Origin: Candidatus Lindowbacteria bacterium RIFCSPLOWO2_12_FULL_62_27
Lineage (GTDB): Bacteria > Lindowbacteria > 2-12-FULL-62-27
DNA: 15,753 nucleotides
Reading direction: 5' to 3'
Assembly (NCBI GenBank): GCA_001784175.1
Contig: MFPR01000025.1
Coordinates: 1-15,753, forward strand
The position numbers and the translations under genes are program-made. This document shows positions 6,607 to 15,000 of the stretch, one piece after another; the first letter of the stretch is position 1; each line of letters begins with the position of its first letter. The notes under the pieces were generated by a model. The model saw nothing but the letters and a program-made list of their open reading frames with translations. It made no database searches and was not told the origin of the DNA.

Positions 6607-7325
6607 TACCGGTCCGCCTTGTCCTTCGCGACGCACTTCAGGATGATCAGCTCGATCTCTTTCGGCAGATTCGGATCGAACGAGGAAGGCGGCATGGGCA
6701 TCTCGTTCAATACCGCCGCCCGCAAGTCCTGTTCCTTCGTGAATCGCCCGAACGGCGTTTTTTCCGTGAAGAGTTCATAGAGCGTCATGCCGAGGCCATA
6801 GATGTCCGACCGCTCGTCCACCGCGCCGAACGCGCCCCGCGCCTGCTCCGGGCTTTGGTAGGGTATTGAACTTCGCGAAACGCGCGCGCCTCTATGTTTC
6901 CCGGAGTCCTCCGTGGACACCGCCCCGCCGTAATGGATGACGATGGGCTTGCCGTCCGCGCCAAGCATGATGGTCCCGGGGTTCAGTTCCCCGTGGATGA
7001 CTCCCTTCGAATGCATGTACTGGACGGCGTCGATCACCGTCAGGGAGAGATGAATTTTCTGTTCGAGAGTCAGCCGGCGGCTGCGCAGGTAATCCCGGAG
7101 CGGCTCGCCTTCCACGTAATCCATCACGATGAACAGACGGTTCTCGCTTTCTCCGAAATCGTGAACGGCGGCGATGTTCGGGTGATTGAGTTTCGCCACG
7201 AGCCGAACTTCCCGGAGAAACTTCCCCTTGAACGCGGCCCGGTCCACCTGCGCTCCGGCATCGATCGTCCGGATGGACACCGTGCGGTTCAGGAGCGGAT
7301 CGAATGCCTTGTGGACAGCCCCCAA
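6585..7325 (-). CDS. Fragment 3: Ser/Thr-kinase-like pseudokinase domain
   Basis: The open frame is recognisable further upstream, to about 7430: FLGKYEILETLGEGPLGAV contains the glycine loop. The nominal TTG start at 7325 falls inside that loop. Kinase-fold landmarks are present: the alpha-C Glu in LREVRLVAKLNHPNI, SPEQARG in place of APE, and DERSDIYGLGMTLYEL. Catalytic positions are replaced: the VAIK lysine is Arg (VSIRTI), HRDLKPxN is HGELNPGT, and DFG is HYG. It therefore cannot be expected to phosphorylate and should act, if at all, as a scaffold or allosteric module. The frame is lost at 6603 (RYP then TGCCI and stop). The substitutions are not the kind produced by the indels, so loss of catalysis predates the gene's decay. 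Confidence 0.72.
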   Translation of the reverse strand: MGAVHKAFDPLLNRTVSIRTIDAGAQVDRAAFKGKFLREVRLVAKLNHPNIAAVHDFGESENRLFIVMDYVEGEPLRDYLRSRRLTLEQKIHLSLTVIDAVQYMHSKGVIHGELNPGTIMLGADGKPIVIHYGGAVSTEDSGKHRGARVSRSSIPYQSPEQARGAFGAVDERSDIYGLGMTLYELFTEKTPFGRFTKEQDLRAAVLNEMPMPPSSFDPNLPKEIELIILKCVAKDKADRYPTGCCI

Positions 7326-8191
7326 CGGTCCCTCCCCCAGCGTCTCGAGGATCTCGTATTTCCCCAGAAACCGCTTCGACGCCTTATCGAGCCGCTCCCG
7401 TTCCGAATCGTAGAGGTGAGGGTTGAGATAGGCCAGTTGAACAGAGCCTCGCCCGGATCGGCCACGGAGCAGAGGCGCGAGCCGACGTTCACGTTGTGCC
7501 CGATGACCGTGTAGTTGCTCCGGATATCCGATCCCACCTCGCCGACGACGACCTGGCCGGAGCTGATGCCGATGCCGATGTTGAGTTCCGGCTTCGCGGT
7601 CTTCCGCCAGCCTTCCATGATGTTCCGGTGCGCGTAGAGCATTTCGAGGGAGGCGAGGACCGCCATGTCGGCGTGATCGGACTGGTAGACGGGCGCGCCG
7701 AAGAGGATCATGATGCCGTCCCCGATGAACTTGTCGATCGTGCCCTTGTACCTGAGCGCGATGTTGATGACGCTTTCGGCGTACTCGTTCAGCATCGCGC
7801 GGACGCCCTCGGGCGTGATCGACTCGCTGACGGGCGTGAATCCTCTGAGGTCGACGAACATGACGGTGAGCTCGTAGCGTTCCGGCAGGGTGATGTCGCG
7901 GTCGTCTTTCTGGATCCGCTCGAGGATTTCGGGCGAGACGTATTTCTCGAAGTAGCTCTGGACTTTTTTCTGGAGCACGATGTTCTCGTTCAGCTTCTCG
8001 AAGAGCTTGGAGTTCTCGATGGCAACGGCCGCAAACGACGCGAGGCTGGTGAGGATGTACTCGTCGACGGCGTCGAACGCGCGACCGCCCTTCTTGTTCA
8101 GGACCTCGATCACACCGGTCAGGTCGCCCCGGGGGTTGAGCATGGGCGCGCCGAGAATGTTGCGCGTCCGAAATCCCGTGGTCCGGTCCAC
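7289..8191 (-). CDS. Fragment 2: GAF C-terminal half and class III adenylate cyclase domain
   Basis: GTG at 8191 is the first start after the amber codon, but the homologous reading begins at 8308. The GAF part holds NKKGGRAFDAVDE, the NK-F-xxx-DE signature of cyclic-nucleotide-binding GAF domains. A linker helix (LQKKVQSYFEKYVSPEILER) leads into the catalytic domain. Metal-binding aspartates lie in FVDLRGFT and DKFIGDGIMILFG, the substrate lysine in the latter, and the transition-state Asn and Arg in YTVIGHNVNVGSRL. The residue aligned with the adenine-contacting Asp appears to be Thr (YTV), as in class IIIb bacterial cyclases. After ADPGEAL the frame is lost and the usual last 30-40 residues of the domain cannot be found. 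The final 50 residues of the open frame are therefore not native. Confidence 0.75.
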   Translation of the reverse strand: MDRTTGFRTRNILGAPMLNPRGDLTGVIEVLNKKGGRAFDAVDEYILTSLASFAAVAIENSKLFEKLNENIVLQKKVQSYFEKYVSPEILERIQKDDRDITLPERYELTVMFVDLRGFTPVSESITPEGVRAMLNEYAESVINIALRYKGTIDKFIGDGIMILFGAPVYQSDHADMAVLASLEMLYAHRNIMEGWRKTAKPELNIGIGISSGQVVVGEVGSDIRSNYTVIGHNVNVGSRLCSVADPGEALFNWPISTLTSTIRNGSGSIRRRSGFWGNTRSSRRWGRDRWGLSTRHSIRS

Positions 8192-8308
8192 CGAGTCGTT
8201 GAAGAGAGGCTCGCGATAGGCGTCTTCGGTCTTCCAGACCTTCCGGTTGCGCGCGACGAACCCGGCGATGCCCTTGTCGGCCGCAAACCGGATTTGATCG
8301 GCCGTTCC

Positions 8309-8512
8309 CTAGGCGATCTTCGACCAGAGCTCGTCGCGCTGGGGGTCGTAGATGAAGAGGGAGGTGCGATCGACCTCAAGGACGCGGGTCAGGTGGTCGG
8401 TGATGAACGCGAGCAGAGTGTCGAGATCGGTTTCCGACGCCATGCGCCGGCCGATGTCGGCGATCATCTCCAGGGTGGAGACGTCGATGCGGCTGTCGGG
8501 CGGGTCAGGCAT
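8309..8512 (-). CDS. Fragment 1 of the broken signalling gene: GAF N-terminal half
   Basis: This 67-codon open segment (MPDPPDSRIDVSTLEMIADI...) covers the first helix and strands of a GAF domain, including LEVDRTSLFIYD, and stops at the in-frame amber 8309-8311. The remainder of the same GAF domain follows directly in the same frame after the stop. The fragment alone would not fold. The 64 bp upstream are shared with the divergent hicB promoter. Confidence 0.55.
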   Translation of the reverse strand: MPDPPDSRIDVSTLEMIADIGRRMASETDLDTLLAFITDHLTRVLEVDRTSLFIYDPQRDELWSKIA

Positions 8513-8541
8513 CCGTCGGGTGTGCGACCGGCTCCGCGTTC

Positions 8542-8571
8542 TTGCTTTTGTCCTGTCGATTCTGCATAATC
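8542..8571 (+). promoter_or_regulatory. Promoter and palindromic operator candidate for hicBA
   Basis: TTGCTT at 8542-8547 and CATAAT at 8565-8570 are separated by 17 bp, and ATG at 8577 follows after six bases. This is the same spacing as at 3442 and 4889, though the -35 matches consensus only in TTG. GATTCTGCATAATC at 8558-8571 is a near-palindrome (12 of 14 positions, centred on TGCA) covering the -10, a good position for autorepression. Confidence 0.5.
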
Positions 8572-8576
8572 ATTCC

Positions 8577-8774
8577 ATGAAATACAAAGTTGGCTTGAAA
8601 AAGACGGAGGAAGGCTATTCGGTCTGGTGTCCGGGACTGCCGGGATGCTGGTCGCAGGGCAAGACGGAGCAGGAAGCGCTGGATAATATTCGCGACGCGA
8701 TTGAATCCTATCTGGTCACGGCCGCCGAACTGGCCGGAAAGGCCGAAACAAGAACTGTGGAGATTGCACTCTAA
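8577..8774 (+). CDS. hicB: HicB-family antitoxin (short form)
   Basis: The 65-residue protein has the HicB partial RNase-H fold: MKYKVGLKKTEEGYSVWCPG, then LPGCWSQGKTEQEALDNIRD and AIESYL, with the characteristic GC-x-(T/S)-QG-x-T-x-x-EAL run. It ends straight after the fold, so it has no C-terminal helix-turn-helix or ribbon-helix-helix domain. Either the complex with HicA binds DNA by another route or regulation is by a host factor. It is first in the pair, with only three bases to the toxin. The ATG has no SD and probably coincides with the transcript start. Confidence 0.88.
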   Translation: MKYKVGLKKTEEGYSVWCPGLPGCWSQGKTEQEALDNIRDAIESYLVTAAELAGKAETRTVEIAL

Positions 8775-8777
8775 CCC

Positions 8778-8990
8778 TTGCCGAAGTTGCCGGGCGTGTC
8801 CCACGAGAGAGCCGTCAACGCGCTTCAAAAAGCCGGATTTTGGATCGCGCGCCAGGGCAAACACATCACGATGACGGATGGCCGCCGCATTCTCACGATT
8901 CCACGGGGGAATCCGATCGATGCCTTCACAATGGGCGGCATCGTCCGCGATGCCGGCATGACTATCGAGGAATTCAAACAACTGCTCTGA
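8778..8990 (+). CDS. hicA: HicA-family mRNA interferase toxin
   Basis: This 70-residue dsRBD-fold toxin starts with TTG at 8778, giving the family's usual MPKLPGVS opening; no other start would preserve it. ALQKAGFWIARQGKHITM contains the position of the catalytic histidine (His29, in QGKH where KGSH is usual). RILTIPRGN and GGIVRDAGMTIEEF complete the family pattern. HicA cleaves mRNA and is held inactive by HicB. The order hicB-hicA is the reverse of the E. coli operon. It converges with the giant beta-helix gene, with 36 bp between the two stops and no clear terminator. Confidence 0.85.
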   Translation: MPKLPGVSHERAVNALQKAGFWIARQGKHITMTDGRRILTIPRGNPIDAFTMGGIVRDAGMTIEEFKQLL

Positions 8991-9026
8991 GTCTCCATTT
9001 CAACTCCCCAGTCACATGCCCGCACC

Positions 9027-12000
9027 TCACTTAATGTACAGCTTCACCTTCACAAACCCCGCATCGACATCCGCCGCGGCCGCGTCCACCACGCCGAACG
9101 TGTCGCCGTTGTCCGGGCCGCAGCCCGTCGAGAAGGTCCACTCGACGACGCTGGCGGCCGGGTCGTTGACCGCCACGATGTTGCCCGTGTCGTCGCGGAT
9201 GGTCACGGTGGCCGTCGCGCCCGTGTGCGGCGTCACCAGCGTCGTGTCGGCTTCGGCCAGCGTGCTGTTGGCCGGAATCTTGGCGCTCAAAAACATGTTC
9301 TTTGCCGTGTCCGCGCCGTCGTTGTCGTAGCGGATCACCACCATGATCGTCGCGCCGGGGACCGTGTCGCCCGCCGCGCCGTCGTAGGTCGCCGGCGTCA
9401 GAATCGAATCGTACGCGATCAAAACGAACGCGCTCGGCTTGCCCTTGATCGTCAGCGCCCCCGCGGAATTGATGTCGGTGTCCGGGACCTGGCCGCCGAG
9501 AACATGCGCGACGCCGCCGGCGGCGACCTTGGCGTCGAGCTGTTCACCCGCGGGCGCCGAATCGGCCGCGCGGAAACTCACGAGAAAATCGCGGGTGTCG
9601 CCGGGATTGAACGCCTGATACGCGGGCGGAATCGACAGCGTGACGACCCCCGTGCCCGTCGCGCTCGCGCTGTCGAGCAGCGTGTCGATCGCGGGCTCAA
9701 AGACGCCCTTGGCGCCGTTGTCCAGCCAGAGCCTGAATCCCGTGCCGGCGAGATGGGTGTCGGCGCCGAGGAGCCGCGTCACCTGAACGGCCGTGGCCGT
9801 GTCGGTGGGGCTTGCGTTGTCGTTCGGTTTGCCATTCAGGATCGAGAACGCGAGCACGGCGGCGGTCTCGCCCTGCCGAATCTGCGTGTCTGCGACCTGC
9901 CGCGCGATCAGTTCGAGCGCGGCGCCGACCTTGAGCGTGAGCCGCTCCGTGTCCGTCGGATTGGCGGGGTCGGTGTAATCGAACTGCACCGTCTCGCCGG
10001 CCTGCGCGGACATCCGGCCGCTGCCGCTTCCGCTGTCGGCGGCGTTGCCGCTGAACCGGAACACAGCCTCGAACACCGCGTCGTCCGTGTCCTTCTCCGC
10101 GAGCGTCACCGTCTCCTGTTCGCTCGACGCGAGATTGGTGACGCGCACCGTCAGCGTTTCGGCCAGCGAGGGATTGGCATTCACGCCCGTGTCCGTCACA
10201 CGCAATGTCACCGAATCGCCCGGCTCCACGTCCAGCGCCGGCGCCGTCTCTCCGAGGATCAGCGCGTCCAGGACGCCGGCCGGCTCCGTCGGCATCGTCC
10301 ATTTCGTGTCGCTGAAAAAGGACTCGTTGGGAAATACGGCCGAGTCGAGCGACGTGGCGCGGTAGTAATACGTTTTGGCGACGGCGACGTTCGTGTCCGT
10401 CCACGTCGTGTCCGACGCGGCCGTCTGTTTGACGAGATTGGCCGGATTTGCCCAGTGGGACGTGTCGGGTGCGTCGACGAGGCGGTAAATGTTGAGGCCG
10501 CCAAATCCCACCGCGACGCCGTTGGTCTCCTCGTTCAATGTCGGGACCGCCCATGTGAGCGTGATCTTCAGCAGCACGCCCGTGTCCAGTGACAAACTCA
10601 CCACTCCCGGCGCCGTCGTATCCGCGCCCGCCGCCGTGTCGACCACGCCGAGGCGATAGGGCCGCCAGAGCACGGAATCGGCGTTGGCCGTCTGAAAGAT
10701 TCTGTTATTGATCGCCGCCTCGTTTGCCGTGCCCCACCAGTTTCGGGTGAAGGTCTGCAAGCCCGTCGACGGCGCCTGAACGTACGCGCCGCTGTCGGCG
10801 CCGCCCGACGGCTGGATATTGTTTTTCTCGACGACGGCGCCGGTCGCCGCCGACGTGAGATAGATCTGATACTGGGTGTTGAGCATCACGTCGTTTTGCG
10901 TCACGACGTTGTTGGCGGCCTGGACGTAGATGCCGTTGGTCGTGTTCGAGTTGGCGGCGTTGTGCGCGACGAGATTGCCGGTTGAGTTTAGCCCCAGACT
11001 GATGCCGTAGGCGTTTGCGGTCGTCCGGTTGCTGAACACCCGGTTGCCGGTCGATCCCGTGGTCAGAATGATGCCCCGGCTCGAGTTGGAGTTGGCCGAG
11101 TTGCCGTTCACCGTGTTGTTCACGGAACCGACCAGATTGACGCCGTTGGTGGCGTTGGAGTTGGCCGTGTTGCCGCTCACGGTGTTGCCCGTGCAGTACG
11201 ACAGCGTGATCCCGTTGGCCGAATTCAGATTTGCGATGTTGTTCGACACGGTGTTCGAGTCGGAGTCTTCCAGATAAATGCCGTCGCTCAAGCACGCCCC
11301 GGCGCTGTCGTTTTCGATCCGGGACGACGTCACCGCCGACCAGTAAATCCCGTAATCCGCCCCCGCCACGCCGAGGTTCTTGACGACCAGCGCCGTTCGC
11401 GCCGCGGCATAGACGCCGTATATCCCCGCCGCCAGTCCCGGAGGGTCGATGACCGTGCTCGCCGAGTCCTTGCCGATAAGCGTGATGTTGTCGGTGTTGA
11501 TGACCACCGTCTCAGTGTAGAGTCCCGCGTCCACCAAGACCGTGTCCCCCGGCGTCGCAAACTGCAAAGCCTTCGTGATCGTTCTGAACGGAAACGCCTG
11601 AGAGCCGTTGCCGCCCGTGTCGCTTCCCGTTGTGCCCGCGAACACGTCACCCACAATCGACCCGTCGTTCACGTACCAGTTCACCTGCGACGCCGCCATA
11701 GCCGTATCGGACGGCTGGCTGTCGCTGTAGAACGACTCATTTATATATGGAGAGGCGGTATCGTACGCCGTCACGCGGTAGTAGTACACCTGACCCAGCA
11801 CCACGCTTGTGTCCGTCCACTGCGCCGTCGGCGCCGTCACCTGCGCCACCTGCAGCCACAGCGACGTGTCCTTCACCGCGCTTCGGTAGACTCTGTATCC
11901 CCCCAAGTCCCCTTGTCCCGCCGTCCCCTCGTCGCCCAGCGTGACCGCCGCCCACTCGATCTTGATTGTCGTGTCGCTCGGCGCACCGATGATAGCCACC

Positions 12001-15000
12001 GTATCCGGCGCTTTCGGCGCGCTCGTGTCGGCGCCAGGGGTCGTGTCCACCGCGCCGAGCCGGAACGGCGTGAAGGCGATCGAGTCGGCGCCGATACCTT
12101 TGATCATTCCCCTGATGACCGTCGAGTCGGTCGTCCCGACCCCGCCTCGCATCCAGTAGTTGCGGGTGAAGTCGAACCGGCTCCCTGTCGCGTTACGGAC
12201 GCCCGAGTCGATATAGGCGGCATACGGTGAGGTGATGCCGATGTTCTTGGAGAACGTATCGCCTGTAGAGGTCGGCGTGCCGCCGTCATCGATCAAGAAT
12301 CCCCAACCGGCATTCGAGTCCGCGGTGTTCTGGCGGAAGACGTTGAAACTGGAACCACTTCCTCCGCCGTCGTCGGTCAGACCGAATCCCGCAGTCCCAT
12401 TGTTCCGACTGGTGTTCGAGGTGAGATTGTTGTAGCTCGACGCGAGGAGGTAAATCCCCACGCCCGAATTGCCCGATGCGGTGTTCGAGGCGAGCGTGTT
12501 ACTGACCGACGCATCGATGTGAAACCCGTAACTCAAATTGCCCGAGCTTCTGTTCGAGGTGAGCGTGTTGCTATTCGACGAGTAGAGGTAAATCCCCACG
12601 TTCGAATTGCCAGAACTGACGTTCGATGTCAGCGTGTTGTTGCTCGACGACGTGAGGTAAATGCCGTAGGTCGAATTGCCCGAACTGGTGTTCGATATCA
12701 GCGTGTTGTTGCTCGACGCGAATAGGGCAACCCCGGAACTCGAATTGCCCGATGTGGTGTTCGATGTGAGTGTGTTGTTGCTCGATGACGTAAGGTAAAT
12801 ACCGTTGCTCGTATTGCCCGAACCGGCGTTCGAGGTGAGCGTGTTGCCGGAACTGCCGTTCTCCAGAAAGATGCCGTATCCCCCGTTTGAACTTGCACTG
12901 TCCCCGGTCAACGTCGAACTATCGACGTTGACAAGTTTAATACCGTGATACGCCCCCGTCACGCCGATGTTCTGAATCCGAAGCCCGACTTGCGTGTCCG
13001 CATATATTCCGTAGAGGCCGGAGAGCGTCTTGGCCCCCGGCGGGTCGATGATGGTCGATGCCGAGTCCTTACCGACGAGCGTGATGCTGTCCACCGTGAT
13101 GTTCACACCAGCTGTCTCCGTCGCGCCGATACGCACGAACGAGTCATACAATCCCGCGTCGATGTAGATGGTGTCGCCCGCCGTCGCGAACCGCATTGCC
13201 ATCGGGATGCTCCGGAACGGGAACGAGATGGTGCCGAGGCCGATTGTGTCGCTGCCAACCGCGCCGGTGTACACGTCGCCTGAAATCGACGTGTCGTTCA
13301 CGTACCAGTTCACCTGCGATACGGCCTGTGCGCTGTCGAATGGCTGACTGTCGCTGTAGAATGACTCATTAAGATATGGAGAGGCGGTGTCGTATGCCGT
13401 CACTCGGTAGAAGTAGTTCACGCCCAGCGTCACGGCCGTGTCCGTCCACTGCGTCGTCACCGATGAGACGTCCGCCACCTTGAGCCATGATGACGTGTCT
13501 TTCACAAGGCTACGGTATATGCGGTATCCCGCGAGGCCGACGGCACCGCCGTTTGAATCTTCCTGCGTCGTCGATTCGCCCCACGCGATTGTGATTATCG
13601 TGTCGCTTGGCCCCAGCACCGCCACCGTGTCCGGCGCTTTCGGGGCGGTTGTGTCGGCGCCCGCGTCCGTGTCGACTTGCCCCAGCCGGAACGGTTGCCA
13701 GATCACGGAATCGCCGTTCGATGCCTGAAATATCATCTGCTTGATCCGCGCCGTATCGGTCGAGTTCCACCAGTTACGGGTGAATGTGAATTTGTTGGTC
13801 GCCGAAGTCGAACCGTTATAGACCCCGCTGTCGGGATTCGTCCCGGACGGAACGATGTTGTTCTTCTGGACAGTGTCGGATGAGGACGCCAACGCGATGG
13901 AAATTTGGTACTCCGTGTTGTTCCTCACGTCATTTTGAACCACCGTGTTGTTCGAACTCGAAGCCAGACGGATGCCGGCGAGCACATTTGAACTGACCGT
14001 GTTGTTGCTCACCGTGTTGTTTGAACTCGAATTCAGAGAGATACCGTAGTTCGTATTTGAACTGGCCGTGTTGTTGCTCACCGTGTTGCCGTTCGAACTC
14101 GCAGCCAACTCGATGCCGTACTGCGAATTCAAATTAACCGTGTTGTTGTTTACCGTATTGTTTGAACTCGAATTCAAAGCGATGCCCCACACCGCGTTCG
14201 AATCGGTCCTGTTGCCGCTTACCGTATTCGTGTCGGAACCGTTCGAAAGATATATTCCCGCATAGCCGCAAATACCGGCGCTGTCATTCGAAATCGTCGA
14301 CCGGTCCACGTTGATGAAATAGATGCCGTTGTACGCGTCCTTCACACCGAGGTTCGTGATTCGCAGGCCGACCTGCGTGTCGGCGTAGATGCCGTAGAGG
14401 CTGATGAGTGTGTTCGCGCCCGGCGGGTCGATCACCGTCGACGTCGAGTCCTTGCCGATGAGCGTGATGCTGTCCTTGTCGATGTTGACTCCGACCGTCT
14501 CCGTGCCGTTCACAGTCACAAACGAGTCATACAGCCCGGCGTCGATGAAGATCGTGTCCCCGGCCGTCGCGAGCTGCATCGCCTTCACCAGACTCCTCCA
14601 TGGATTCGCCGGACTTCCGTTCCCTGTGACATCCGACCCGACCGCCGTCGTGAAACTGTCGCCTGACGTGGACGTGTCGTTGACATACCAGTTCACCGTC
14701 GATTGCATCTGCGCGGAATCGTACGGCTGTGAATCTGAATAGAACGACTCGTTCACGAACGTCGCCGTGTCGAACGCCGTCACGCGGTAGTAGTAGTTCG
14801 TCAGGAGCGCAACGCTTGTGTCCTGATACCGGATGGTCGACGACGACACCTGCGCGACCTGCGTCCACGACGACGTGTCTTTGACGGCGCTGCGGTACAC
14901 GCGATACCCCGCCACACCCGCCGACCCGCCGTTGACCTCCTCGAGCGTGCTCACCGCGCTCCACTCGATGATGATAGAAGTGTCGCTCGGCGCACCGACC

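Larger units (their letters stand above)
5364..8512 (-). pseudogene. Broken GAF - class III cyclase - pseudokinase - TPR-like - F5/8C signalling gene
   Basis: Four consecutive minus-strand segments, each in a different frame or split by a stop, join into one plausible protein of about 1,050 residues. Order: GAF domain, class III nucleotidyl cyclase, kinase fold without catalytic residues, alpha-helical repeats, discoidin domain. Lesions: an amber TAG at 8309-8311 (between KIA and GTADQ, one change from CAG Gln); a frame change near 7440, where the last cyclase strands also seem missing; a one-base loss near 6603 (RYP, then DGVLYLTSLG in the next frame); and an extra G in the six-base run at 5372-5377, without which the protein ends LPGAD with TAA at 5366-5364. 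The start is ATG at 8512; no good SD is seen. Each domain is recognisable, so decay is recent, or some indels are sequencing errors. The neighbouring 6.7-kb frame is intact, which favours real decay. Confidence 0.72.

Noticed and set aside
7496-8569. 357-codon plus-strand frame opposite the GAF-cyclase segment
   Set aside because: The minus strand encodes clear GAF and cyclase motifs; the plus frame is Asp/Val/Arg-rich filler and also overlaps the hicB promoter.
8505-8981. 158-codon minus-strand frame opposite hicBA
   Set aside because: HicB and HicA on the plus strand match their families over their full length; this frame shows no motif.
8991-9026. Terminator between the convergent hicA and beta-helix genes
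   Set aside because: No stem followed by a T-run is visible in the 36 bp on either strand.
9225-10592. Long plus-strand open frame opposite the giant beta-helix gene
   Set aside because: It is rich in Arg, His, Ala and Gly with no domain pattern and is the antisense of a well-formed protein. High GC content keeps such frames open.
12392-12854. Regular 69-bp repeats as a CRISPR array
   Set aside because: The units are contiguous, in frame and encode beta-helix rungs. There are no unique spacers and no cas genes.
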